A stretch of 64,000 nucleotides of DNA from Haloimpatiens massiliensis (lineage in GTDB: Bacteria > Bacillota > Clostridia > Clostridiales > Clostridiaceae). The stretch covers positions 20,994-84,993 of the forward strand of contig NZ_LT854634.1 in the NCBI RefSeq assembly GCF_900184255.1, read 5' to 3'. The notes under the pieces are model-generated. The model saw only the letters and a list, made by a program, of their open reading frames with translations. It was not told the origin of the DNA and did not search any database. Positions 52,144 through 60,097 of the stretch are shown here, one piece after another (within the stretch, counting starts at the first letter, position 1; each line of letters begins with the position of its first letter). Position numbers and translations under genes: made by a program.

Positions 52144-53634
52144 CTACAATGGTAATATAAAATAAAACTTAACTCCTCTTTGAGTGTTCTCTACACCACA
52201 TTCTCCTCCATGTAAAACTATAATGTTTTTCACTACCGCAAGTCCTATGCCCGTACCTCCCAATTTTCTACTTCTAGATTTATCAACTTTATAGAATTTA
52301 TCCCATATCCTATCCAGCTCTTCTTTTTCAATATGTTCCCCTTCATTTTCTATCTCTATCTTAATCTTTTCATTTAGTTTTACCATATTCACAAAAATAG
52401 TATCTTTTTCTCCAGTATGTCTTATGGCATTAGTCAATATATTATATACCACCTGTTCTATTCTGTTCCAATCCGCATATACTTCTATATTATCAATTAA
52501 ATTGCATTGAATATTAATGTTTTTATCCTTCACAATACCCCAAAATCTTTTTATAGTGGACTTAATTAGCTGCTCTATGAAAAATTTCTCTTTAACTAAC
52601 TTAAAATTCCCACATTCCAGTAAAGACAAATCAAGCATGTCATTAATTAACCCTGTCATTTTTTTAGATTCGTCCATTATTACATCAATATAATAGTCCT
52701 TGTCTTCATCATCAAACACATTATCTTTAATACCTTCTGCATATCCTTCTATTAATGTTATAGGTGTCTTAAGTTCATGAGAAACCGCAGCTACGAATTC
52801 TCTTCTCATTTTTTCCAGTTGCCTTTCCTTTTCAATATCTTCTTCTAATTTTGCATTTGCTTCTTTTAAAGATGTCAAAGCCTTTTGTAAATTGTAAGAC
52901 AAAAAATTCAGTGTAGTAGCAAGACTTCCTATTTCATTTTCACTTTTCACCATGCATTTTTCATTAAAATCTAATTCAGCCATTTTTAAGGCAGTTTTAT
53001 TTATTTGTACTAAAGGCTTAGTTATAATATTAGAATAAATCAAAGAAGTAACTATTATAAGTAAAATTGCAACTATAAAAAAATATAAATAGAATTCCTT
53101 TATTACAGACACAGCCTCATTTACTGGTTCTAGTGAATCAAATCCAAATATAATTTGATTTTTTTCTTTAATTGGTGATATACAAACTATATTTTTCCTA
53201 GGAACTTCTTTTTCTTTTAGAGGTTCTAAATAAATCTCACTCTTATTCTTATCCATAATTTCTTGGAATCTATAAATATTAGGTACCCAATTATTTATAA
53301 ATTCATTCATATACATTGTTTTCATTTTTTCCGGCTTTAAATATTCTCTTCTTAAATACATTTGTATATTTCCTGAAGATTGTAAAATACTAATTTCTAC
53401 CCTAGTATTCATATGATACTTTTCTATCAAATCTTCAATTTCCTCACTGGTGTTAATTTTTTTATATTCTTCTTTAAAATCACTTACAACCGCCTGTATA
53501 TCCCTTTTTTTCTTATTTACATAAAATTTTTGAAAGAATAAAGTTTGAGTAATTAATATTATAATAATAAAAACTACAAATAATAAAGATGTTATGATAA
53601 AAAGTTGTTTTGATATACTCTTTTTAACCTTCAT
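52144..53634 (-). CDS. Sensor histidine kinase (HAMP, HisKA)
   Basis: 496-aa membrane kinase. Helix 1 is at residues 9-35, an extracytoplasmic sensor lies at about 36-180, helix 2 is at about 181-205 and the HAMP linker follows. The phospho-acceptor His is in VAAVSHELKTPITLIEGYAE, and the ATPase domain shows VVYNILTNAIRHT, a degenerate EIENEGEHI in place of the usual DxGxG box, and KLGGTGIGLAVVKNII. It overlaps the response regulator gene by 11 bp. The pair may control the MacAB-like efflux genes 2 kb away, from which an IS607-type remnant now separates it. The ligand is unknown. Confidence 0.92.
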   Translation of the reverse strand: MKVKKSISKQLFIITSLLFVVFIIIILITQTLFFQKFYVNKKKRDIQAVVSDFKEEYKKINTSEEIEDLIEKYHMNTRVEISILQSSGNIQMYLRREYLKPEKMKTMYMNEFINNWVPNIYRFQEIMDKNKSEIYLEPLKEKEVPRKNIVCISPIKEKNQIIFGFDSLEPVNEAVSVIKEFYLYFFIVAILLIIVTSLIYSNIITKPLVQINKTALKMAELDFNEKCMVKSENEIGSLATTLNFLSYNLQKALTSLKEANAKLEEDIEKERQLEKMRREFVAAVSHELKTPITLIEGYAEGIKDNVFDDEDKDYYIDVIMDESKKMTGLINDMLDLSLLECGNFKLVKEKFFIEQLIKSTIKRFWGIVKDKNINIQCNLIDNIEVYADWNRIEQVVYNILTNAIRHTGEKDTIFVNMVKLNEKIKIEIENEGEHIEKEELDRIWDKFYKVDKSRSRKLGGTGIGLAVVKNIIVLHGGECGVENTQRGVKFYFILPL

Positions 53635-54307
53635 TTTTCACCTCGAATTTATACCCATATCCCCTTATGGTAGATATTGCATAGGCTCTTGTACCAAGTT
53701 TCTCCCTTAGTCGTCTAATATGCGTATCCACAGTTCTCAAATCCCCATAATAGTCATTTCCCCAAACAGCATTTAATATCTGTTCTCTTGTAAGCACCAG
53801 TCTATTATTATCCATAAAATAAACTAGCAGTTGAAATTCCTTAGGTAAAAGATTTATCTCCTTTTCATCAATAGTTACTCTATGAGAATTCTTATCTATG
53901 TGAATACCTTCGAATGCACATACCTTATTATTGTTACCCTGACAATTATAACTTCTCTTTAAGGAAGCCTTCACATTAGCAACCAGTACCTTTGGACTAA
54001 ATGGTTTAGTTAAATAAATATCTGTTCCCAATTCAAATGCCAATAAAGTATCCTCCTCTTCAGATTTTGCTGTAAGCATAATAACTGGTATATTAGAAAA
54101 TTTTCTTACCTCATTTAATACCGTCCATCCATCCATTACAGGCATCATAACATCTAATATCATAAGCTTAATATGATTTTCTTTTAAAATCTTTATAGCA
54201 TCCATTCCATTTTCTGCTTCCATTGTATTGTAATTATCTTTTTTTAAATATGCTGCAATAAGTTTTCTAATTCTTTCCTCATCGTCCACTATAAGAATAG
54301 TATCCAT
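53624..54307 (-). CDS. OmpR/PhoB family response regulator
   Basis: 227-aa regulator. The receiver has DDEERIRKL, the phosphorylated Asp in LMILDVMMPVMDG, the conserved Thr in VIMLTAKS and Lys in YLTKPFSPK. The winged-helix output domain (about 130-225) shows EKEINLLPKEFQLLVYFMDN, LTREQILNAVWG and RTVDTHIRRLREKLG. I place the start at the second ATG, eight bases after GGGGAGTGA; the first ATG lies on that site. Translation is coupled to the kinase. A candidate direct-repeat site for such a regulator lies before the MacA-like gene at 59864. Confidence 0.93.
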   Translation of the reverse strand: MDTILIVDDEERIRKLIAAYLKKDNYNTMEAENGMDAIKILKENHIKLMILDVMMPVMDGWTVLNEVRKFSNIPVIMLTAKSEEEDTLLAFELGTDIYLTKPFSPKVLVANVKASLKRSYNCQGNNNKVCAFEGIHIDKNSHRVTIDEKEINLLPKEFQLLVYFMDNNRLVLTREQILNAVWGNDYYGDLRTVDTHIRRLREKLGTRAYAISTIRGYGYKFEVKNEG

Positions 54308-54351
54308 AATAAATTCACTCCCCATGTTATATCTAGTTCTACACTGAATTT

Positions 54352-54373
54352 CTGCTTTTGCATATACAAAAGC
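54352..54373. other. Small hairpin upstream of the response regulator
   Basis: TGCTTTTG / CAAAAGCA with a six-base centre, about 45 bp before the start codon, within the untranslated leader. The nearby part of the spacer also carries a family C repeat fragment at 54421-54452. Confidence 0.3.
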
Positions 54374-54484
54374 AATTATATTAACTATTTAGCAATTTAT
54401 TAATTACTCTTAATTTGTTAATTATTCAAATTTCGCAGTTATAAAATAAAAATATAAAATTTAATATGAAGATTAAATCTGCTA

Positions 54485-54632
54485 CTCAAAATATGGTCAA
54501 ATGTATCCATATTGAGATTTTTACTGTTTCAACGTACTCTGCCTTGCCTAAGCTACTACAGTTTGTATAGCACTCCACAGTCGTTAATTCCCCAAATAGC
54601 CTTGGGTACACATATAAGTGCTTGTTTAATTA
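54485..54632 (-). ncRNA. Probable omegaRNA and right end of the IS607-type element
   Basis: Directly after the tnpB stop on the minus strand comes a structured, noncoding 3' part with CCAAGGCTATTTGG, GACTGTGGAGTGCTATACAA and CTTAGGCAAGGCAGAGTACG. Such sequence at the 3' end of tnpB is typical of omegaRNA, which guides TnpB. A terminal hairpin CTCAATATGG .. CCATATTTTGAG marks the probable element end near 54485. The guide would be the genomic sequence just outside this end. The exact boundary is uncertain. Confidence 0.6.
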
Positions 54633-55799
54633 AGCTATCTTATATTCTTTAGCATTGGCTAAATTGATTGAAGCATTTAAATCTCTATCAATAGAAAGCC
54701 CACAACTGCATTTATAAACTCTATCAGATAGTTTTAAATCTTTCTTATATGCTCCACAACAGCTACACATTTTACTACTTGGATAGAATCTATCAACTAT
54801 TCTTATCTCAATGCCATTTTGTTTAGCTTTTGAAATAAGTTTAGTTCTAAATTCATAAAACTTTTGCCCAGCAACCGCTTTAGCTAAATGTTTATTCTTC
54901 ATCATTCCACTTACATTTAAATCTTCGATAGTTATAAAACTTGGTTTTTGTTTTATTAACTCATTCACTGTTTTATTTATATAATCAGTTCTTATATTTG
55001 TAAGTCTTTGATGAAGTTTTTGTACCTTGACTATTTGTTTTTGGATATTTTGACGAGTAGCTTCTCCTTTCTCTTTTTTATTTCTTAATTTTAAACTTTC
55101 ATATTTCCTTGAAAGTTTTCTTTGCTCACGTATTAGTTTCTTTTCTTCTTTTTTAACTGTTTTAGTTTTGTTAATATTCTTTTTAGATAAACCATTATTA
55201 CAAATTGCAAAATTCTTTAGTCCAAGGTCTACGCCTATTCCTTCTGAATAAGATTTATTGTCTAATTTAATAGCTTCTTCAACTAAAATTGAAACAAAAT
55301 ATCTATCTGCTTTTTGACTTACTGTACCACTTTTAACTATGGAGTTAACTGGAATGTATCCAAATTCTTTTAATCTAATCCAACCTAAAGTTGGAACTTT
55401 AACTCTATGTCTTTCAATAGTCCAATCTGTTTTATTGTTCTTTGGAAAGTAAGCTTTAACATCTTGATTTTTCTTTTTCTTAAATTTAGGGAAACTTGCT
55501 TTACCATCAAAAAATTTTTTAAAAGCTTTCTCACTATTCATGATTGCTCGTTTGGTAGCTTTAGAGGATACTTCTTTAATCCAAATTTTATCGGTATTAT
55601 TAGGAATATACTCATTATTAAGCCATTTAGAAAAATCCATACCACTAATAAATTTTTTCTCTTTTTCGTAAACTTTTTTATTATGAGCAATATAAAAATT
55701 GTATATGAACCTACTTACACCAATAGTTTTATGAATTTTAGTTATCTGTTCTTCTGTTGGTTTAATTTCTATTTTGTATGCTTTTTTCAACTTCTTCAT
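54630..55799 (-). CDS. tnpB: TnpB, RNA-guided nuclease of an IS607-type element
   Basis: 389-aa TnpB/OrfB protein. The N-terminal KAYKIEIKPTEEQITKIHKT and WNE-like KWLNNEYIPNN regions are normal. The RuvC nuclease residues appear intact: Asp in GIGVDLGLKNFAI, Glu in FITIEDLNVSGM and Asp in SIDRDLNASINLA. The zinc ribbon CSCCGAYKKDLKLSDRVYKC, then CSCG, lies between the last two. It therefore looks like a full-length, potentially active nuclease, guided by the omegaRNA at its 3' end. It starts 6 bp after the stop of the truncated tnpA, which shows that a deletion fused the two regions. TnpB helps elements persist by cutting empty donor sites. Confidence 0.9.
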   Translation of the reverse strand: MKKLKKAYKIEIKPTEEQITKIHKTIGVSRFIYNFYIAHNKKVYEKEKKFISGMDFSKWLNNEYIPNNTDKIWIKEVSSKATKRAIMNSEKAFKKFFDGKASFPKFKKKKNQDVKAYFPKNNKTDWTIERHRVKVPTLGWIRLKEFGYIPVNSIVKSGTVSQKADRYFVSILVEEAIKLDNKSYSEGIGVDLGLKNFAICNNGLSKKNINKTKTVKKEEKKLIREQRKLSRKYESLKLRNKKEKGEATRQNIQKQIVKVQKLHQRLTNIRTDYINKTVNELIKQKPSFITIEDLNVSGMMKNKHLAKAVAGQKFYEFRTKLISKAKQNGIEIRIVDRFYPSSKMCSCCGAYKKDLKLSDRVYKCSCGLSIDRDLNASINLANAKEYKIA

Positions 55800-55805
55800 C
55801 TTCCT

Positions 55806-55973
55806 TTATCTTTTTCTTATATTTTCTTTGTATTGCTTATAAGTATAATATGTCCTATTTGTTGGTGTTCTAAATGCTTTTAATATTCCTTCGTTATCCC
55901 ATCTTTGTAATGTTCTAACTGATACATTAATTAATTCTGCAAATTCATTTGGTTTATAGTTAATATTCTTCAA
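55806..55973 (-). pseudogene. Truncated IS607 tnpA (MerR-like helix-turn-helix only)
   Basis: 55 codons from a TTG start (ribosome site GGAAGTGAG) read MKNINYKPNEFAELINVSVR and TLQRWDNEGILKAFRTPTNR and then TYYTYKQYKENIRKR before a stop. This is the N-terminal DNA-binding domain of IS607-family serine recombinases. The catalytic resolvase domain, about 140 residues with its active-site Ser, is missing; the sequence passes straight into tnpB. Either it is a decaying remnant or the HTH alone still binds the element's ends and regulates tnpB. Confidence 0.8.
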
Positions 55974-56094
55974 ATGTACTCACTTCCTTTTCATGAGTGC
56001 ATTTTACTATTTCTAAGTACATTTGTATATACTTTTAGTAACTAAAGATATCCTCCTTTAGAAATTAACTATAATTTGAAATTTACAGATAAGT

Positions 56095-56292
56095 AATAGG
56101 TAAGAGGTAAGAACTAAAAAGTAAGAAGTAAGAGTTAAGGATAAAACTCAAAGAGTTTTTTATAATTAATTTGTAAGTAATAGTTGTGCCGAAAATTCAG
56201 CCTTGCTGAATTTTTTAAAGGAACTCTCATCTTTTACCTATTAGTTCTTACCTTTTAACTCTTACTTCTTACTTTTTACCTCTTTCCTACTC
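56095..56292. repeat. Heptad-rich inverted repeat (AGTAAGA units)
   Basis: The left half contains repeated RGTAAGA/TTAAG units (AGGTAAGAGGTAAGAACTAA then AAAGTAAGAAGTAAGAGTTA). The right half carries the complement (TAGTTCTTACC, AACTCTTACTTCTTACTTTT). One strand is therefore nearly all purine over 50 bases and the whole can fold on itself. The centre holds a GAAAATTCAGCCTTGCTGAATTTT hairpin. The rest of the 55974-56409 spacer has no gene. Confidence 0.65.
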
Positions 56293-56362
56293 TACAATTT
56301 CCTATAATTCTTTCTCAATATACTGCTATTTTATACTATATTAATTATAATTCACATGGAAT

Positions 56363-56400
56363 ATTAGAAAATTCCTCTACGAAATACCTCGCAGAGGAAT
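56363..56400 (-). terminator. Terminator of the MacAB-like operon
   Basis: Stem ATTCCTCT / AGAGGAAT, inner GCGAGGTATTTCG loop, then TTTCTAAT on the minus strand, about 10 bp past the permease stop. Confidence 0.7.
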
Positions 56401-56409
56401 AAATCTATT

Positions 56410-57582
56410 TTATTCAAATCTAAGAGCTTCTATAGGATTTAATTTAGAGGCTTTGCTTGCAGGATACATTCCAAACAATATTCCAACAAATACTGAAAAA
56501 GCAACAGCTCCCATAACTACACTACTTGATATCACAACAGTCATTTTAAGAACAGTTTGTGCAAAATAAGCTATTAAAAATCCTGTTAATACTCCTATTA
56601 TTCCACCTAAACAGCTTATTATAGCAGATTCCATTAAGAATTGTAATAATATAATTCTTCTCTTAGCCCCTATGGCTTTTCTTATTCCAATTTCTCTTGT
56701 TCTCTCTATAACTGATACAAGCATTATATTCATAATACCTATACCACCTACAATAAGTGATATTGCTGCAATACCAGTAAGCATCATTGTCATACTACTA
56801 TTTGTTTCATTTGCCGTACTAAGCAAACTGGTTTGATCAAATAGTCTATAACTATCTGTATCATTATTAAACTTTTTGTTCAAAAACAATTGTAAATAAC
56901 TCATAGCTTCACTTACTTTATCTTTATCCGTTGCTTCTACATAAAAAGTTTTAATGTCAGTATTCTCAAATAATCGCTGAGCAGTGCTTATAGGCAATAT
57001 TATTTTATCATCACCAGAACCACCCATGCTACTGCCCTGAGCTTCTAATACTCCTACTATAGAAAAATTAATCCCATTTATATTTACAACTTTCCCAATT
57101 ACATTTGTTGTTCCAAATAAATCATTTGCTGTATCTATTCCTATAACCGCAACTTTGTATCTATTGTCTATATCCCTTTTATTGAGAAATCTACCGTAAC
57201 TTACATATGTCTTCCTTATGTTAGAATATTCTGGTGTAGATGCTTCCACTGTTGTATTTGTTGATTTACTTCCTGCCTTAACATCTATATTATTTTGCGT
57301 AAGTGTAGGGGCAATTTCTTTTATTCCAGGTTTACTTTTTAATTCATCTATTTCTTCATCTGCAAAACTTTTTGTTCTTTTACCTACTATATTAACTGTT
57401 ATTAAATTTGTTCCAAGTTTTTCTATTTGAGATTGTACTTGCTGCTTAGTTCCTTCCCCTATGCCTACAAGTACTATTACAGATGAAATACCAATAATTA
57501 TACCTAGCATAGTTAAGAAAGACCTCATTTTATTGGACCATATGGACTTTATAGCCATTTTAAAAAGTCTAGTTATCTTCAT
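56410..57582 (-). CDS. MacB-like ABC permease (FtsX-type)
   Basis: 390-aa membrane protein with the MacB/YknZ layout: helix 1 near residues 20-45 (NKMRSFLTMLGIIIGISSVI), a large extracytoplasmic MacB_PCD domain (about 50-265) and three C-terminal helices in the FtsX domain (ISLIVGGIGIMNIMLVSVIE and RTREIGIRKAIGAKRR). It couples ATP use in the cytoplasm to work outside the membrane, by export of peptides or drugs, and does not form a classical transport channel. Its ATG overlaps the ATPase stop (ATGA), so it is coupled with it. In Gram-positives the matching system is YknXYZ. Confidence 0.9.
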   Translation of the reverse strand: MKITRLFKMAIKSIWSNKMRSFLTMLGIIIGISSVIVLVGIGEGTKQQVQSQIEKLGTNLITVNIVGKRTKSFADEEIDELKSKPGIKEIAPTLTQNNIDVKAGSKSTNTTVEASTPEYSNIRKTYVSYGRFLNKRDIDNRYKVAVIGIDTANDLFGTTNVIGKVVNINGINFSIVGVLEAQGSSMGGSGDDKIILPISTAQRLFENTDIKTFYVEATDKDKVSEAMSYLQLFLNKKFNNDTDSYRLFDQTSLLSTANETNSSMTMMLTGIAAISLIVGGIGIMNIMLVSVIERTREIGIRKAIGAKRRIILLQFLMESAIISCLGGIIGVLTGFLIAYFAQTVLKMTVVISSSVVMGAVAFSVFVGILFGMYPASKASKLNPIEALRFE

Positions 57583-58304
57583 AGGCTCACCTCTTTACTT
57601 AGGCTCTGGTTTAAAACATCTAATACTATTTTTCCATCTTTTATGGTTATAATTCTTTTTGCCTTATTGGCAATTTCTTTATCATGAGTAATCAAAATTA
57701 TAGTATTTCCCTCTTCATTTAGGTTCTTTAACATCTTTAATACTTCTTCTCCAGTTTTGCTATCAAGAGCTCCAGTAGGCTCATCTGCCAAAATAATTTG
57801 AGGATTTGTAACTAGTGCTCTTGCTATAGCAACTCTCTGCATTTGTCCGCCAGACAATTCTGATGGTTTGTGCTTAATATGAGTATTCAATCCCACCTTT
57901 GTCAAACAGCTCTCTGATTTTTCTCTAATTTCTTTTTCACTTAATCCCAAATAAATTAAAGGTAATTCAACATTTTCTAGTACACTTAATTTAGGTAACA
58001 AACTATAATTTTGAAATATGAATCCTATTTTGTTATTTCTAATTTCAGCTAATTTATCATCACTACACTGTGTATTTAGACCATCTAATATATACTCTCC
58101 TTTTGTAGGTATATCTAAACATCCTATAATATTCATTAAAGTAGTTTTTCCAGCTCCTGAGGAACCAACTATAGCAACAAATTCTCCCTTCTTAATATTT
58201 AAATCTATATTTTCTAATGCTTTATATTCTCCTTTTCCCATTTTATAATATTTACATATATTGTTCATTTTTATAACATATTTCTCTTCAATATTTTTAT
58301 TCAT
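57579..58304 (-). CDS. MacB-type ABC ATPase (LolD/YknY-like)
   Basis: 241-aa ATPase. Walker A is IVGSSGAGKTT, the signature LSGGQMQRVAIARALVTNP, Walker B IILADEPTGALDSKTG and the switch His in LITHDKEIA. The DEPTGALDS sequence is typical of the MacB/LolD/FtsE class. It lies between the membrane fusion protein and the permease with an 81-bp and a 4-bp-overlap junction. It should form a dimer on two copies of the FtsX-type permease. Confidence 0.92.
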   Translation of the reverse strand: MNKNIEEKYVIKMNNICKYYKMGKGEYKALENIDLNIKKGEFVAIVGSSGAGKTTLMNIIGCLDIPTKGEYILDGLNTQCSDDKLAEIRNNKIGFIFQNYSLLPKLSVLENVELPLIYLGLSEKEIREKSESCLTKVGLNTHIKHKPSELSGGQMQRVAIARALVTNPQIILADEPTGALDSKTGEEVLKMLKNLNEEGNTIILITHDKEIANKAKRIITIKDGKIVLDVLNQSLSKEVSL

Positions 58305-58385
58305 ACAGTACTACCTCCCTTTAACCGACACTACAACTGGTAGATCAACTGTTAAGATTTTTATTTATTACTACTACAGCCATCT

Positions 58386-59657
58386 TTATTTACTTCTTGA
58401 TGACCTTCCACTAGACATACCAGGCATATCCATTTTATTACCCATACCTCCAAAGTTGCTCCTCATATTGGTAGTATTCGTATTATTACTTTCAGGTAAT
58501 GCTATGAGAATTTTTTGACCTGCATTTATTCCTTCTAAAATTTCTATATAATTTTCATTTTCTAGCCCTGTTTTTACTTCTACTAAATTATCATAACTTG
58601 ATATTTCGCTTTTTCTATTTGTTCTATTACTTATTTGACCACTTTGTTTTTCCTTGGAACTTACATTATTTTCATTTTTTCTATTAGCTTCTGTTTCGTC
58701 AGTGTTGACTTTATTATCATTATTGGTATTCTTATTATTACTATTATTGCTATCATCACTACTATTGATATTATTACTATCAGCAGTCATGATATATTTT
58801 TTACCATTCTTCTCTATTAATGCTTCTGCGGGAACTACCAAAGCATCTTGTTTACTATTAACTAATATATCCACATTAACATTCATTCCAATTTTCAATT
58901 CTTCATAATTTTTCATAGATATTATAACATCGTATTTTGTTACATTATTATTATTTGTTCCTGTTTCTGATATAAAATCAACTACTCCCTCATATACCTT
59001 GTCTTCAACAGCACTAGCACTTATCTGAACTTTTTGATCTTTTTTCACTTTAGAAATATCCAATTCATCTATAGATGACTTAATCTTTAATGATGTTGGA
59101 TCCATTATGGAAATTATTGTTTTACCACTTTGAACATCATCTCCACTGTTATTATTTCTTTCCACTACTACTCCATCTATAGGTGACGTAAGAACAGCTT
59201 TATTCATTTGACTATTGGCATAATCTAGATCCTTCTGCGCTTCATTTACAAGTAAGTTTTGTAAATTAATTTTCTCATCCGTCTTAGCTTTCTCCAATTG
59301 AAGTTTTTGTTTTTGTAAATTAATTTCAGCATTACTAATTTGTTGCCTTAGCTGCTCACTTTCAACTCTACATATGACTTGCCCTTTCTTTACCCTATCT
59401 CCAACTTTAACAGTTAAATCTTTTATTTCACCATTATTATTAGTAACTATTTCTTTAGTAACATCTGCAAATACGGTTCCTGTTCCCTGTACACTTACTT
59501 TTATATCTCTCTTTGCTGCAGTTGCTGTTATATACTTTGTATTTACTGATACTTTCTTTCCTTTACTATATTTGTTAAATATCCACCATCCTGCTACTGC
59601 AATAATTATTACAACTACACTTATAAAAACTATTTTTGATATTTTTTTACTCACCAT
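58386..59657 (-). CDS. MacA-like efflux adaptor (HlyD/RND family)
   Basis: 423-aa adaptor with one N-terminal membrane anchor (KIVFISVVVIIIAVAGWWIF). The lipoyl-like half-motifs are GTVFADVTKEIVTNNNGEIK with VKVGDRVKKGQVICRVE and LTSPIDGVVVERNNNSGDDV. A coiled-coil hairpin (QQISNAEINLQKQKLQLEKA) is between them and a beta-barrel with KIGMNVNVDILV after them. An insert of about 60 residues rich in Asn, Ser and Asp interrupts the C-terminal part near residue 285, and the tail is Gly/Met/Ser-rich. This looks like YknX, the partner of the following ATPase and permease. It is the first gene of the operon. No strong GGAGG is seen; GGAGGGAAAATGG serves the ATG. Confidence 0.88.
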   Translation of the reverse strand: MVSKKISKIVFISVVVIIIAVAGWWIFNKYSKGKKVSVNTKYITATAAKRDIKVSVQGTGTVFADVTKEIVTNNNGEIKDLTVKVGDRVKKGQVICRVESEQLRQQISNAEINLQKQKLQLEKAKTDEKINLQNLLVNEAQKDLDYANSQMNKAVLTSPIDGVVVERNNNSGDDVQSGKTIISIMDPTSLKIKSSIDELDISKVKKDQKVQISASAVEDKVYEGVVDFISETGTNNNNVTKYDVIISMKNYEELKIGMNVNVDILVNSKQDALVVPAEALIEKNGKKYIMTADSNNINSSDDSNNSNNKNTNNDNKVNTDETEANRKNENNVSSKEKQSGQISNRTNRKSEISSYDNLVEVKTGLENENYIEILEGINAGQKILIALPESNNTNTTNMRSNFGGMGNKMDMPGMSSGRSSRSK

Positions 59658-59863
59658 TTTCCCTCCTCATTTTTCAAAGACATTTTTAAAGAATCTAACT
59701 AAATTATTTTTAGCTTTAGCAAAAAATTACTTAATAAAAACACTACTCTCCTTAATCTAAAAAACTGTCCAATACATAACATAATAATCTTACTTTATAT
59801 ATTTAAAGAAATAGACACATTACGTTAAGTATCTATCAGATAAACATATATTACTTGTACACA

Positions 59864-59880
59864 GTGACACTTAAGTGACA
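59864..59880. promoter_or_regulatory. Candidate direct-repeat site for an OmpR-type regulator
   Basis: GTGACA-CTTAA-GTGACA: two identical hexamers spaced 11 bp start to start, one helical turn, the usual format of OmpR/PhoB binding sites. It lies about 207 bp upstream of the MacA-like gene. A CACTTAAGTG palindrome is contained in it, so another regulator is possible. Confidence 0.4.
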
Positions 59881-59901
59881 ACTTTGTTAACAAAATATAA
59901 A

Positions 59902-59992
59902 TTAAATTTAAACAGTTCCTTCGCTTCTTATGAAAGTCATTCCAGAGAAATTTCATAATTCAAGTAATGTAATGCCTTTTGGGGAATAATCA
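59902..59992. repeat. Palindromic repeat family A, copy 5 (one arm)
   Basis: Reverse complement of the left arm of copy 1: AATTTAAACAGTTCCTTCGC onward, then GAGAAATTTCATAATTCAAG and the end TGGGGAATAATC. The other arm is absent. It occupies the divergent spacer between the MacA-like and YjiH genes. Confidence 0.7.
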
Positions 59993-60011
59993 AATTATGT
60001 TTTAAAACTTA

Positions 60012-60040
60012 TTGCAAAATAATCATTTTTGTATTATTAT
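60012..60040 (+). promoter_or_regulatory. Promoter of the YjiH-family gene
   Basis: TTGCAA and TATTAT separated by 17 bp. Predicted transcription start is near 60047, just before a palindrome at 60061-60080. Confidence 0.5.
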
Positions 60041-60060
60041 AAAAAATGCTGTATAAATAT

Positions 60061-60080
60061 TAATGCCATGCATGGCATTA
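60061..60080 (+). promoter_or_regulatory. Perfect 20-bp palindrome, possible operator
   Basis: TAATGCCATG followed by its exact inverse CATGGCATTA, between the promoter and the GGAGG site of the YjiH-family gene. A repressor bound here would block transcription. As RNA, it could form a hairpin. Confidence 0.55.
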
Positions 60081-60097
60081 TAATAAGGAGGTTTTTT

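Larger units (their letters stand above)
54485..56041 (-). mobile_element. IS607-type element, tnpA-deleted
   Basis: The order tnpA fragment, tnpB, right-end RNA on one strand is that of IS607. The recombinase is reduced to its helix-turn-helix part, so the element cannot move by itself. The left boundary lies somewhere near 56005-56041, where a hairpin (AATGTACTCA .. TGAGTGCATT) is seen. It sits between a two-component system and the MacAB-like operon. Confidence 0.65.
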
